Assembly (NCBI GenBank): GCA_019649035.1
Contig: BMAT01003913.1
Coordinates: forward strand, 113,434 to 153,452
DNA: 40,019 nt
Reading direction: 5' to 3'
Source: Elysia marginata
Taxonomy: Eukaryota > Mollusca > Gastropoda > Plakobranchidae
Part shown: positions 21,558 to 33,161 of the stretch, piece after piece
Position numbering within the stretch: the stretch's first letter is position 1
Layout: each line of letters begins with the position of its first letter
Notes under the pieces: generated by a model
What the model was told of the DNA's origin: nothing
Databases searched by the model: none
What the model saw: only the letters and a program-made list of their open reading frames with translations
Translations under genes and position numbers: made by a program

Positions 21558-22189
21558 CAAACATAGAAAAAACGTTTTTAATAATCGGAGAAGAAAAGTG
21601 ATGGTGTAAACTTTTAATAATACACAATTTTACAGACCAATAGGGAGAGAAAGAAATGAAACAGAGAGGGAATCATTTTAAGCTGTATAAGGTCAAAAGT
21701 GCAACGAAAATGTAAAAAAAAAAAATCACAAAGGGAAAAAAAAGAAAAGAACATGTAAATTTGTGTGCCTCTGATAGGTAAAAATTATGCTTAAAATATT
21801 GATGGGAAATGGTGTGTTCAGATAACACGTATAATCATTGAAATAAACACGCAATAAGATTGAGTAAGAGGAAATTAAGACAGTGTAAAAAAATAGAAGA
21901 GCGATATTAAAAGAAAAACTAACCCTTGAGAGTGGAATGGGTGAAACAAAGAAGTACTGATTTTTTTTGGTAATTTTTTATAATTCTATGAAGTGTTGAC
22001 TTCAAGAAGAATAATATTTTAAGTGTATTTAAGTTAAGAACATTAGGATATAAATGCAAGCTGATTAAAAGCATAGGTAGGTAAAAGTAAGATAAGAGGA
22101 AAATATAAACAAAGGGTGCGGGAGATTTTTTGTAAAAGCAGGTAGAAAAAATTTTCTTGAGAATGCGAGGAGAGAAGGAGAAAAAGAAA
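21558..22189. other. A-rich sequence, no gene
   Basis: Purine-rich with an A-run near 21714-21725. No recognisable coding signal. Confidence 0.5.
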
Positions 22190-22525
22190 AATGGGCAGAC
22201 ACACAGACAGAGATAGAAAGAGGCCACAAGAAAGAGATAGGAGAAGAAAAAGAGAGAGAAAGAGACAGAGAAAGAGAGAGAGAACGACACACATATAGAC
22301 ATAAAAGTACAGATGGCAAAAGAAATAAACAGCAAGAGACAGCAAGGAGAAAGAGGAGACACAGAGAGAGATACAGACTGACAGACAGTCAAACAGAGAA
22401 CCGAGGAGGGAAATAGAATACAGAGTACGAGAGAGAGACAAAAAGAGAGGCAGAGAAATGAAGAACCAAAACAGACTAAAGGAACTGAGAGCAGGAGAGA
22501 GAAAGAGCAAGACAGGAACAAGAGA
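22190..22525 (+). repeat. Degenerate GA-rich low-complexity tract
   Basis: Imperfect AGAGA/ACAGAC sequence. It opens long S/L/F/C-rich minus-strand ORFs (such as 21919-22521) that I judge artefacts of composition. Confidence 0.85.
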
Positions 22526-22998
22526 ATGACGACAACCAGCTCTTGGTATGAACAATCATTACCACATTATCAAGTCCAAACTGCAAATGGGTTTAGCTAG
22601 ATGATGGCCTCGCCAAAATTACTATTGAAAATTTGAACAGTCACGTACTAGCAAAAGAGAATCTATATTTTACGGTCAGTCCGAAGGAGTTGGATGACGG
22701 ATTTTTTTATTAAAGAGTAGATATTTCTTCTTTACCTTTATATATAACATTAAGGAAATTTGTATAAATTTCCACGTAAATGTAATTGGTAGTTTGGAAT
22801 TGCATGTTCCAAAAAAGCTACGCCATGCCTAGGGTAATGTAATAACTGCGATATCTACGTCTTTCGGATTGGCTGAGAGATATTTGTTATCCATAGGCCT
22901 CTGAATGTGAAATGAAAGGCGCACACACACAAAAATCAATATGTTTAGACCTTGATTGAAGGGGTCATCGTGCGGAGGTGACACAAACATGCAATTAC
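22526..22998. other. No recognised gene
   Basis: AT-rich, no ORF or motif recognised. Confidence 0.45.
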
Positions 22999-23511
22999 AG
23001 AAAGAGAGAGAGAGGGAGAGAGAGGGAGGGAGGGAGAGAGAGAGAGAGAGAGAGAGANNNNNNNNNNNNNNNNNNNNNNNNNNNNNNNNNNNNNNNNNNN
23101 NNNNNNNNNNNNNNNNNNNNNNNNNNNNNNNNNNNNNNNNNNNNNNNNNNNNNNNNNNNNNNNNNNNNNNNNNNNNNNNNNNNNNNNNNNNNNNNNNNNN
23201 NNNNNNNNNNNNNNNNNNNNNNNNNNNNNNNNNNNNNNNNNNNNNNNNNNNNNNNNNNNNNNNNNNNNNNNNNNNNNNNNNNNNNNNNNNNNNNNNNNNN
23301 NNNNNNNNNNNNNNNNNNNNNNNNNNNNNNNNNNNNNNNNNNNNNNNNNNNNNNNNNNNNNNNNNNNNNNNNNNNNNNNNNNNNNNNNNNNNNNNNNNNN
23401 NNNNNNNNNNNNNNNNNNNNNNNNNNNNNNNNNNNNNNNNNNNNNNNNNNNNNNNNNNNNNNNNNNNNNNNNNNNNNNNNNNNNNNNGAGAGAGAGAGAG
23501 AGAGAGAGAGA
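22999..23511 (+). repeat. (GA)n microsatellite containing an assembly gap
   Basis: GA repeats on both sides (22999-23057 and 23488-23511) of 430 N at 23058-23487. Any protein predicted across it is an artefact. Confidence 0.95.
23058..23487. other. Assembly gap (430 N)
   Basis: Run of N inside a (GA)n microsatellite; the true length is probably unknown. Confidence 0.99.
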
Positions 23512-24513
23512 GGGGATGTAAGGAAGGAAAAATGACTGGTAAATTAAGTACGCAGTCGCCACATTGAATAATGTATCCAATATTTGTACACTTCTAGACA
23601 TCAGTCCATTTCTTTATCACAAAGATACAAAAGATTTATGGCAATGCTGATATGACTTGACTCAATTGAAAAAAGAAAACCCAAGAAAAAAAACGTTTCA
23701 GTTTATGCTTGGGCAATAAAACCTAAAAACATCTCGTTTTGCTCTATGCTTTCATCTTTCTGTAAACGAGGAATTGAGTCGGACAACTACAAGACGGACA
23801 GCATTATACAATATTGTTACAAAAGACAAATATAATGCAAAAGAGAAAATATGGACCCAAGTATAAAAGCAAACAGAATGACAGATGCTGCATATTACTA
23901 AGATGAATAAAAGGGGAAGCAAATCTACTCTTCGATAAAAACGTAAAACTAGAAATGAATGAAAAACAGCTTTATAGAAAGCAGCCACAAAAATGCGTAG
24001 CTTGATATCCACACATGGTTCGGAAATTCTTTGATTCCAATTAGTATACAAACTATGCATCTGCGAAAGCAATGGCAACAAATTGCATTAACCATCTGAT
24101 AAAACTCTTTTCTCTTGCTTCAGTTCCATTTTTAAACACCTTCGCGTGAATCAGTGGTGAAAATATTTTGTGAGCTTAAAATGCTTAAAACGTACAAAAA
24201 CACCACCACTCTCAATTTCCTCTGCCCAAGAGACTGATCACTTTGTAACTCTAACAGAAATGAGAAGCTTTGAAATTCGAGTCGAGCCTATTTAATTAGC
24301 TGTTGTTCTTTTTCCCAAAACCCCTCTCTTTAGCTACTTATTTTTGCCAACGTCGACCTGCCCTCCCGCCCCCTCCCCCCCCATCCCGCTCTCTTTGGCA
24401 TTCTCAGAGTAACCATGAAGCCAAAGACACCAATGTCAAGCACAAAGTAAAATTTTTATTCCACGCAACTCTCATTTACTATTTTACTTTCTAAGCCTGT
24501 AGATCTTTCTTTC
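23512..24513. other. No recognised gene
   Basis: AT-rich with a C-rich stretch near 24359-24390. The 109-codon minus ORF (23752-24081) is F/L/V-rich, begins with no recognisable signal and has no domain I know. Confidence 0.4.
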
Positions 24514-24746
24514 AGGTGTTTAGGTGTGTCGTAATAATCTCGGATCTTGGAACGAGAGGTTAGGATTCGAGCTTTGACTCGGCATGTTAGCGTTTGGTTT
24601 GACTATTAACACGCATATCCTACTGCACTTAGGTGTTAATTGAGTACGCGGCTATTACTAAGGAAAGATCTTGTCACTATGCAAGAGCAGTGCGCTAAAA
24701 TTGCTGCTCCACTGCGAGTTCAAAAGATAATTCGGTCAGTTATGGT
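24514..24746 (+). repeat. tRNA-derived SINE, family 2, copy 2
   Basis: Diverged relative of 3322-3567: the tRNA-like head has a decayed B box (GGATTCGAGCT), and the body shares GAAAGATCTTGTCA, the ATGCAAGAGCAGTGCGC block, CTGCTCC and AAAAGATAATTCGGT in the same order. Confidence 0.72.
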
Positions 24747-25629
24747 TTTTCAGGTAGCCTAAGCAAAGCACTGAGAACATTTATGTGGCTTCAGCGCTTT
24801 CCTTTTACACTACTTTAATTTCGTATTAAAAAGAAGGAAAAAAACAAAGACCTTGCTATCTGCTGTAGCGAGAAAGGACGCTGAACCGAACAGAGGTAAA
24901 CAAAATGCACAGGTGGGGAAAATTAACAGCAGCTCTCCTGTCATTGATGTCATTTTCTTATTTTGGGTTTTCCTGTCACAATACCTAGATATAGATCTAT
25001 CTGAAGGTCATGGGGTGTAATGTTTGATATCAGATTAGCCATTACAGGATATTAATACAAGCTTCTTCAAAACTTTTTAAAGCTAATTCTAACGTGTCAA
25101 GAACCAATTTCAGTGTAGAACAACTATAGCAAACGCAAACTGCTGCCTGATAATTGCAATTGTGTTTTGGCGCTGCAGAATCTTCATATGTTTATGTTCG
25201 ACTAAATAACGCCATGCTGCCTTCTTAGGGTTAAGCGTACATTTTTCAAAACTTCCAAAAAAGCTACCCCTCTAAAAACTGATAATATTGAGGGATAAAT
25301 CATTACAGTCGCGAACAAAAGGCTATTAAACTATCTTCCAAATTATTTAGGTAAAATAAGTTCAGTTAAAGTGTTTGTTAAAAAGTAAAAAAAAATACAC
25401 CTTCTCTCTCTACTCCCTCCCAGTTATTGCAAGCTTTATCCAAAGTCAATGCTGACATTGTAAATGTTTTGAAGTTGTTTTTCCTCTTTAAAATAGTGAT
25501 CCATATAATTCTTTTAAAAGATCCTGTGGTACTTTTACTTGTGGTGTTGTATATTACATTGATCTTTGATTTTTAACATCTTGAAAAGACATTTTTGTCT
25601 ACACTAGGGTTTTTAAACAGAACTAAAGG
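24747..25629. other. No recognised gene
   Basis: AT-rich, no ORF of note. Confidence 0.45.
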
Positions 25630-25705
25630 TACGTGTGCATTGTTCAAATTGTGAGCGCCCTGAGCCTGAGCCTGATTTGGTTAAAGTCCTATAGAAATAA
25701 TAATT
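25630..25705 (+). repeat. Possible retroelement 3' terminus
   Basis: GAGCGCCCTGAGCCTGA...GGTTAAAGTCCTATAGAAATAATAAT resembles the common LINE/SINE ending in which a GCGC-stem precedes a short AAT tail. No upstream coding part was recognised. Confidence 0.35.
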
Positions 25706-26104
25706 TTTACCATAAATGCAATGGTTGTTGCTATTGTTATTAATACTAATTTAATCTCCATATCATTAAATACACAATAACGTTGCAATAAAGCAGAAAG
25801 GTCGCCCCATATACAACTGAACTGATGGTCAATGTTAGGTTTACACCATGCGTCATCACAAACTAGCCGTGCAGAACTTTCGCCCAGCCCGTCAAACGAA
25901 TAGGACAGTGGACATGTTCACTTAACAAAATGGTTTTTAACTATATTTAATACTGCTTGGTCAACGTTTTGAATCAATGGGATTATCTTCAAAATAGTGC
26001 GGCAGATTTGTGTCGATTTTTTAAACGAATTGTGGGTTTTGTTATAAAAGCACCAAAATCTACACAAATGAGGTCGAGGACATACTAAGCGAATTTAGAT
26101 ATTA
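25706..26104. other. No recognised gene
   Basis: AT-rich, no ORF or motif recognised. Confidence 0.4.
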
Positions 26105-26132
26105 CTAGCCAACTTGCCCCTTCTACGAAGGG
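26105..26132 (-). mobile_element. Helitron-type 3' terminus (element otherwise unresolved)
   Basis: On the minus strand there is a perfect 6-bp hairpin CCCTTC-GTA-GAAGGG (plus 26118-26132). Nine nucleotides follow and then CTAG (26105-26108), with T as the next base outside. Hairpin, about 10-nt spacing, CTRR end and a flanking T are the defining 3' features of Helitrons. The matching 5' TC end on the minus strand, somewhere above 26132, was not found with confidence, so size and content are unknown. It is probably non-autonomous, since no Rep or helicase trace lies nearby. Confidence 0.5.
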
Positions 26133-26399
26133 TACAAATAATCTACTGTATTATTAAAGCAAAACTCATGCTTAGAGCACAAAAGAAAAAAACACCCGAA
26201 TGATGTTGTTAGGTTACAAATACTGTCAAATGGTGTGGTGTTCATAGCTCCGAACTATCGATACCGAGATCAACATGCAGTTTCAGATAGGGCCTATATA
26301 TAAATCTAAATCCTGACTGCAAATTGCACAACACTAAAAAAAATTAAAAAGAAAATAAAAAGAAAAACGATGTTACAAAGATATATATTATAAAAAATA

Positions 26400-26560
26400 C
26401 AGATCTTGTAAGCAAAAAATAGTCTCTAGATATCTAAATCTAGATGTGGATTCTAGATACTTATTTGAGTGTATTTCTCACTGTAATAAATATAATCTAG
26501 AAATTACCTTTAGGATTTAGATTTAGATCTAGAGTATTGATATAGTTCTTTAAAAAAATT
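26400..26560 (+). repeat. Partial copy of the dispersed TAGATCT-rich repeat
   Basis: Shares with 2445-2870 the blocks AGATATCTAAAT, ATGTGGATTCTAGATA, CTGTAATA, TTTAGATCTAGA and AGAAGCTCAAGAT in the same order. Confidence 0.55.
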
Positions 26561-26671
26561 CACGACCTAGAAGCTCAAGATAATGTAAAATAATAGTGTA
26601 ATTACGGCTTTAAAACTTTCCGTCAGGCTCTACATTTCCAGATTCTGGAATAATATCTTTCAAATAAAATC

Positions 26672-27800
26672 TAATTATCTTTAGTGTTGTGGAGTTTAAC
26701 GCCACGATTTAGTTCTAGAATAGGCGTGATCTGGATCTTGATCTAGATATCTAAATGTGGATTCTAGATATTTCAGTGTAATGATTTTGACCTATACAGG
26801 TGGGTCTTGGCGTCAGTGGGGGTAACGATTCAATAACCTATTCCGGATTCCCACCAACCAATGTTTAATTTTATGTTACGCGAGTGCCGATTGGTCTAGA
26901 AAAGTAGCAGCATTTGATTAGTTGGTAGAAATAGTAATGGCGGATTTTATTTGGAGTCCTGCTTGGATTAGATGCTATATAAATAATGTCACTTGCTAGG
27001 CTGAAGATTTTACATTTGAGCTCGTATACATATATTTAGATCTAGTCTTTTTGCATGTAAAAGAAATACTCAAACTAATTATATCTTTCACGGCTATAAA
27101 GCAAACTGGAAGTAATTATTTTGGGATGACAAATTTTAGCGACAACGTTTCAGTCATTCTGATGTAGATCTAGATCTAAATCTATCGAATGATGTACGAA
27201 AGCCAGTACACACCGATACACCCAGTCCCACTCCCAAAGCAAGTTTAGGAAAGGAATTCTGACCTAAAAAGCATCAAAAGAAGTGGGGATTTCATAAAAT
27301 GCTGTGAAAAGCTGACCCAGGATCGAGTCCAAGGATGGAAACTTGGTTGGTGCCTTATTTGAACCATTTAGATCTAGTCAAACTGAGGCTGTTAAAAGTG
27401 AACCTAAACAGCATGCCAGCAGTATTTACCCCAAATAAAATCCGTCACAAGGCGGTTTGTTGAGCCCAATAGCGACGTGACTATTTCCAGGTATAAATAG
27501 TCAGAATCATTTCTAGTGTAATAGGACTTACCGTTACAATTTTGATTTAGATCCAGAATACTGATGTAGATATATAGGCCTACTCTGGTTATCCAAATTT
27601 TGAATGTAACCCTAGATCTATTACATATTAATTTTTGTGTCATAATTTCGATTAACTTTAGCGCTAAAGATAAACTTCCCGGCAGTTCGTAGGTTTACGT
27701 TAGATGTTATTACTAATTAACTTCAACAATCAAAGAATCGACCTCTTACACGCCTTTTAATGTTACCACGGTACTGCATTAAAATTATTGTGGTTATGCA
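26672..27800 (+). repeat. Dispersed repeat interrupted by a TIR element
   Basis: The left part (26672-26782) and right part (27511-27800) together match the continuous copy at 2445-2870. Anchors are CTAAATGTGGATTCTAGATA and TTTCAGTGTAAT on the left, and GTGTAATAG, CTTCAACAATCAA and TGTTACCACGG on the right. The interruption is the separate feature at 26783-27508. Confidence 0.65.
26783..27508. mobile_element. Candidate TIR DNA transposon (non-autonomous)
   Basis: This 726-bp insertion is defined by comparison with the uninterrupted copy at 2445-2870. Its ends are imperfect inverted repeats: the left begins GATTTTGACCTAT and the right, reverse-complemented, begins GATTCTGACTATTTAT. AT flanks both sides, and removing the element plus one AT restores the spacing of the empty copy. 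A second diverged right end lies at 27806-27870. No coding capacity is recognised inside. The superfamily is unknown; the short flank duplication is uncertain. Confidence 0.55.
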
Positions 27801-27805
27801 AAATG

Positions 27806-28280
27806 CGCCACAATGCCGTTGGTTGACCCCAATAGTCACGTGATTGTTTCCGGGTAGTAATAGGTCAGATTAATTTTTAAGCCTCCTACAAAAATTTTTT
27901 TTCTGGCTTAAAGTTCGCCTCTCCTTCCATTTTAAAATGCTTTGCGTTTCGCACTGTAATCTCTCAGCGTATATAAAAAAATTTACAAAAATTCAATCAG
28001 CACTAGCGGACGCGTCACGTCATGAACGCATTTCGACGTTCAAGTAAAACCGAAAATAGATTTAAAATGGAGAAAAAACTTGGATAGGCACTATGATTTT
28101 CACATAAATTAAAAAAGCATAATTATTTGCAAAGATCATAAACCATGCTTAATACCATCTTACATCAATTTAGTGTGATTTGAAATGGATAGGCTAATTT
28201 TCCCAATTTTTAAGTCCCCCACAAAAAAGTCTTTTCAGTCTGAAAAGTCACCTTTCCTTCCATTATAATAAGAAGTGTTA
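27806..28280. repeat. Diverged repeat pair
   Basis: 27806-27880 is homologous to 27436-27510 (ATGCCGTTGGTTGACCCCAATAG versus AGGCGGTTTGTTGAGCCCAATAG, then a GACGTGA/CACGTGA block and GGTCAGATTAAT). Its downstream neighbour (27872-27935, TTTTTAAGCCTCC...CTCCTTCCATT) recurs at 28206-28265 (TTTTTAAGTCCCC...TTCCTTCCATT). These are degraded copies of unclassified repeats. Confidence 0.5.
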
Positions 28281-28842
28281 GATGCATATATAATTTATGC
28301 TGTAATTCTGAACAAACGCATATGCACAGAAACTACCGTCGATTCGGTCAGAAAGCACATGTTCAGGACCTAAGACAGATCTATGGACAACATACCAGAT
28401 TACCTCCAAAATGGCAGCCCTGCTGCAGCATAAAAAACAGGCGATATAATATGGTGGATATGTGTAGGGGCAGGAACTCGTTCGTTCTCCAGTTATTCCA
28501 TCTCTAGAAACATACAATTGGTGAAAGAGTGTGGCACAAGGCTTGCAGCCATTTCGAAACTGTTGCCAGTCACGGTGTAATCCTGTTCTAAACTATTCAA
28601 ATGTGGATGCAAGAAAGGATTTACAGGACAATGCAACTGTGTCAGGGATGCTCTTAAATATACATCACTCAGCCATTGCTGTGGAAACTGCCAATACAGT
28701 GATAGCTATAAAGTATTATGACTTTCAACATCTGCATGTTACATACTCTGACCCATTTATATATTCAAAAGCTAAAGAATGGCAATTTTTAATTATAGCG
28801 AGAATTTGTCCAGTATGTCGTTTTATTTGCATTTATTAACTA
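28281..28842. other. No recognised gene
   Basis: Two plus-strand ORFs (28322-28507 and 28531-28839) have ordinary amino-acid composition, but I recognise no domain and no splice structure. They may be chance or part of an unknown repeat. Confidence 0.35.
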
Positions 28843-29560
28843 AATGATGTTATGATTGGATTTATTAAGTTAAACAACAAACCATAACATTCCTCAAAAT
28901 CAAGTATTTTTGTCGAGTGCCACTTTCTTTTTTGCACATAGGGGTTATGGGACAATAACACATTTCAAAACGCAGATTTGGTCAGTTTGCTGTTTTCATG
29001 CGTTGTTTGAACTAAATAATGGTTCCATTAAACTCTCTGTGTCTATAAACTTACCAATAGACCCCTCATTAGGGTTTTTATATCAACTATTCACAAACAT
29101 ACAAGTTACATATTTTATGTCGCACCACTTGTACTTTTGCACACAGAGGGTTCCATTACTAACATACGTTTTTGACACATCTTTTTTAAAAATACATGTA
29201 TTTAACCAACCAAATCATGGTTCCACTCGATCATTTGTGTCTGAATACTTACTAAAATCTCTTCATTTAGCTTTTTTGTGTGCAAATCAATAACAAAGCC
29301 ATGACAATTGACAAATATTTACGTGAGGGTGGCGGCCATGTTAGATTTTAAAACTTGATTTCAACCATTATAATGTTTTATCTACAAATCATCAACTAAA
29401 TAATGTTTCCATTTGATTTCTCAGATTTAAAAACATACGAAAAGATACACAATTTATATTTTTGTGTAAACTATTAACGAAAGTAGGACAATTAAGATTT
29501 TTTTGACTTGGACGGCGCCATCTTGACTTTTTGTAATACATGGACTTCCGGGAAAAAATT
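28843..29560 (+). repeat. Diverged tandem repeat, unit about 185-200 bp
   Basis: The block AACTAAATAATGGTTCCATT (29009) recurs as AACCAAATCATGGTTCCACT (29206) and AACTAAATAATGTTTCCATT (29394). Each is followed by TCTNTGTGTCT.ATA..TTAC or a similar stretch. An earlier degenerate copy may lie at 28843. TTTTGCACA..GAGGG-type sequence is also repeated (28932 and 29134). The copies are old and differ in spacing. Confidence 0.55.
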
Positions 29561-30690
29561 CGGCTTAGCATAATATCTAAGTTCACTTAGAATGTCCTTA
29601 ACGTCATTTGTGTGGGTTTTGGTTCTTGTACCACAAAACCCACAATTATTTCACAAATTTGACTCACTACAAAGTTTTGATAACTGTTACTAACTTTTGA
29701 AAGCTGCGTGATTTCATTTTGAAAAAAAAATTATTAAAGTCATAAAATATACCAATTGCTAAGGACAAATAATTTGGACTGACTGGCAGGTTTAGTTCGC
29801 TCCCTTGAGGATACACAGCGTATTTCAGGCAATTCTCTTTACTTCTTCCTTTGAAGTAATATACAAATTAATTATATTGACACGATGTACTACTAAGATG
29901 CATCGATAGAATAATTCTAAACGAATGACTTACCTATTTTTTCAACATAGAAACTGAACTAAAATTTCGCATCGTCTATCAAGAAACAAAATTGAACGCA
30001 TATATTTTAGCTTCACACTTGTTTTTTTTTTTTGAAGGCCACCCTTGATTCTTGTATAAAATAAAAGTTCCCAGAGTGACTTTTACATTCTTGTTTGTCT
30101 ATTAAACGCCAACAAAACACAAGACTATTAAGAAACTTATTTTGGTCGCATTAAAATATGATATTAGCAACTCCTTTTATAATGTTTGAAAAAGGAGCTA
30201 TTTACCTTCACCAACCCAATGTTAATTATTCGCAGTTAGAAAGAGCATTACTGTATGCTTTTTTGTGTTTTTTGAAAGCCCTGACGACGCACAGACGTTT
30301 CTTTCAACCTAAATTCCGAGATCGTTGTGATAACAACTAGATGTGGGTGCAGCTGGTCTAGAGATGAAAGAAGATAAGCCGACTGGCCGTTCACCTCTTG
30401 TGAAAACAAATAGGGAATTAAAAACCGTCCAAAATAACCTCAGATATTAGGTCTAGAACAGCAAAAAGAATACAGATGATAGAAATATGGGCTCATGATG
30501 AGAGGAATACCTAATTTTTTTAATAAACTAGGGGTAGTGAAGATCACCACATAAGAAAGAACAAACAGCAAAAGAAAAAAAAACCAATTCAGAAATGTGC
30601 CTGAGAAAATAAGCAATAATTGAAAACTCCTACTATTATTATTTGAAGATGAAAAACAAAGAGGAGAGCCGCAATAACAGATAAAAGATA
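29561..30690. other. No recognised gene
   Basis: AT-rich. A 60-codon plus ORF (30158-30340) and a 121-codon minus ORF (30440-30805, overlapping the SINE) show no recognised domain. Confidence 0.4.
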
Positions 30691-30818
30691 AAGCGTGGTG
30701 AAGACATGTATATAAGCTATGTATCCCTAAGTGGCAAAGCGGTGGATGCCGAAGCATCTGTAAGTCGAAGGTTCGAATCGTACTAAAGGCAGCCATTTCG
30801 GGCATTTCGACTTATTTC
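30691..30818 (+). repeat. tRNA-derived SINE-like repeat, family 1, copy 2
   Basis: Homologous to 673-796: CTAAGTGGCAAAGCGGTGG (A-box region), a perfect B box GGTTCGAATC near 30770 and the tail CATTTCGGGCATTTC. Confidence 0.65.
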
Positions 30819-30849
30819 CATTGTTTAAAATTTTTTAATCACTAGAAAC

Positions 30850-31690
30850 TACGTGTCACAAGCTGTTAAGCCAGACAAGATTACTTTCGCCAAAGTCACC
30901 CAACAACGTGTAATATCTTGGACAGCTTTTAGTATAACAGAAACTATCCCTTAGATTTGGGATTCGTCGGGGCGCAGTATATGATCCCCTAACAACAGCT
31001 TTCCATTCCTCTATATCTTCAGCTATCCGTAAGGTGTTTCTCAGCTCAAGTCCTGTCCATTCTTTATTGTTGTCTTCCCAGCGTTTCTTCTGCCTCCCTC
31101 TCCTTCTGCTTCCATGCACGGTAACCTGGATGATGGTCTTGGTAAGGGCAGATGAGCGAGAAGTGTGCCCATACCATTTCAGTTTCCGTTGCAGAACAAT
31201 GGTCAAAAGGTCAACATGTGGTCCAATGGCATTTCAATTCTTTTTTTTCACTTTTTCATTTGTGATATACTCTTTACATGAGATACGAAGCAGTCTTTTT
31301 AACACCTCATTTCCATGGCTCTGATTCTTCTTTCAGTATCAGCGTTCAGTGTCCACGGCTCACAGGCATAGAGAAAATTGACACGACCAAGGAACGTAGC
31401 AGGCTGATCTTAGAGCTATTCTGGACAGTTTTTCAGGTTTTGATCCTTCATGGGAGATTCTTGAGCTTAGATATTCGAATTTTGTAACACTTTCAAGTAT
31501 TTGACCGTTAACTTATATTTCTTTTTTCGATGACTTTTTGCTGTTGGCCATAATCTTGGTTTTCTCAGCACTAATCTCCATGCCAAAGTTGGATGAGGCT
31601 TTGTCCAGTTTTTCCACCAAGCTAACCACTTCACATTCACTTTCAGCTGGTCCATGGATGTAGTCGTCAAAGCGTAGATAGGTGATTGTA
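30850..31690 (-). mobile_element. 5'-truncated LINE (RTE-like), C-terminal part
   Basis: On the minus strand, 31513-31690 encodes the RT region after the catalytic Asp pair: YLRFDDYI (in place of RYADD), then EISAEKTKIM, the conserved KT.vM block. Region 31440-31500 continues with GQILESVTKFEYLSS. The C-terminal ORF at 30856-31206 has the diagnostic LKWYGHTSR, SRRRGRQKKRW, EWTGL and RRIPNLRD blocks, including the RRGRQ...W.D motif typical of RTE/L1-like endonuclease-reverse transcriptases. Frames are broken between these blocks and the 5' two thirds are missing. A SINE begins on the other strand just beyond its 3' end. The clade is assigned by motif only. Confidence 0.85.
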
Positions 31691-33161
31691 CAGCTTATAA
31701 TGATTTGGCAAAACAATAAATCATAATAAATGAAAACAAAATTGTGCGTTAAAAGTTTTAGGATTGAATTATTCTCAAGTATCAAAAAAGCACCACCGAA
31801 GTATAGGATTGCTGTTCTCAAGTATTCAATGATTGTACATTTACAAAACTTTGTTTCTTTAAATACCAATTCATTGACATAATAACAAACGTGGCTGTCT
31901 AATGTTACTCTCATTCCTCTGGCACTATTTAGTTACGTTGCTCGTCAGGTAGAGACAGATGCAATTATGATGTTGGTGCTGCCCAACCACCCAGTCTCGT
32001 TTTTCTGACTACGTTGAAAGTTGACCATCCACAACTTTGAATTTTAAAACAGCATAACGATACGCGATACCCAATCACTCTGTTTCCCCCATCACACAAA
32101 TCTCTTCTGGACACTGAACATTCCGCCAACAACAGATTTCTCAACTTAGATACAGAAGGTTAGGGCTCTTAGTCTTGTAGAGAGTAATATACTGAACTTG
32201 CATGCTCTTCAGCCAGACTTCTATGCTCTAGTAGAATCAAGTGCTGTCTTTGAACTCATAATTTTAACGACGTCTTTAGTTCCTGCGTCGGAGGTTTGCG
32301 TACCCTAGTCTCTCGGAGAGCGGCTCTTTATCAGGCAGCGTCTGATTTTTACCAACAAATGAGCGTTATTTTATACTATTCCTCAAAACCCCCTCCCCCT
32401 TACAGGCTTACACTGTGGTATTACACCACTGTCGGCTTGTGGTTCTACATAATAAGCTCAGGAAATAGAAACATGTGATGATCTAGGGTGAAAAACCGCA
32501 AGTCAAACTTTTAAAGAATCTGACCTATAACAAATATTACTCAGGTTTGCTTTCTTTTATGCAGATCTCAAAAGCCATTAGGTATAAACTGCGCTCATTT
32601 AAAAAAATACAACAAAAATATGGTTTTCAGAACTGATGCTTTGAAATTATGTTTAAAAAAAGAAAGTCAATTGGACTTAAGAAACTGTCACACACAATCC
32701 GTTCAAAGTAATCGTGTTTTTTAAAAAGATCCTGGATATCTTTGCGGGGTTATTAGTGTCAGAGGTGTTGATTGGTCTCGATATAAGCCAATCCCCGAAG
32801 CTGAAATAGGAATGAATTTTTAATGCAGGCATAATGGACACATGGTGATAAATTTATTGTTGTCGTCAGAGTACATTTAAGCTTACCACAAAAGTACACA
32901 AAAGCTTATAATGCTTATGTTTTTTTACAATATGGGTTTAACGTTAGCATAACATGTCTACCGTATTTTAACCCAAACCTGAAGTAGAAAGTGGCAGCTT
33001 AGATACTGACCAAAATTTAGAACAGAACATTAATGAAGCAGTTATAAAGGAAATGTGACAATAAAAACATATAGAGTACACAAAACGCACCGCTGATATT
33101 TTTTCCATCTTCCAGCGGTCTTCACGCGACTCTTTCAAAATAAACTTATAAGTCTATGGTA
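31691..33161. other. No recognised gene
   Basis: AT-rich DNA; the minus ORF 31513-31914 carries RT sequence only in its last third. No other signal recognised. Confidence 0.4.

Noticed and set aside
21329..21627. ORFs of RERERE or SLSLSL type
   Set aside because: Translated (GA)n microsatellite, with no non-repeat coding signal.
21919..22555. 200- and 170-codon minus-strand ORFs, S/L/F/C-rich
   Set aside because: They arise from GA-rich low-complexity DNA, overlap each other in different frames and have no domain.
22945..23601. Long ORFs on both strands across the N run
   Set aside because: They consist of GA repeats and unknown bases; artefact of the gap.
27031..27041. 5' TC end for the minus-strand Helitron terminus at 26105
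   Set aside because: TCTAAATATATG fits loosely, but the position falls inside the separate TIR insertion, so the pairing is not credible without other copies.
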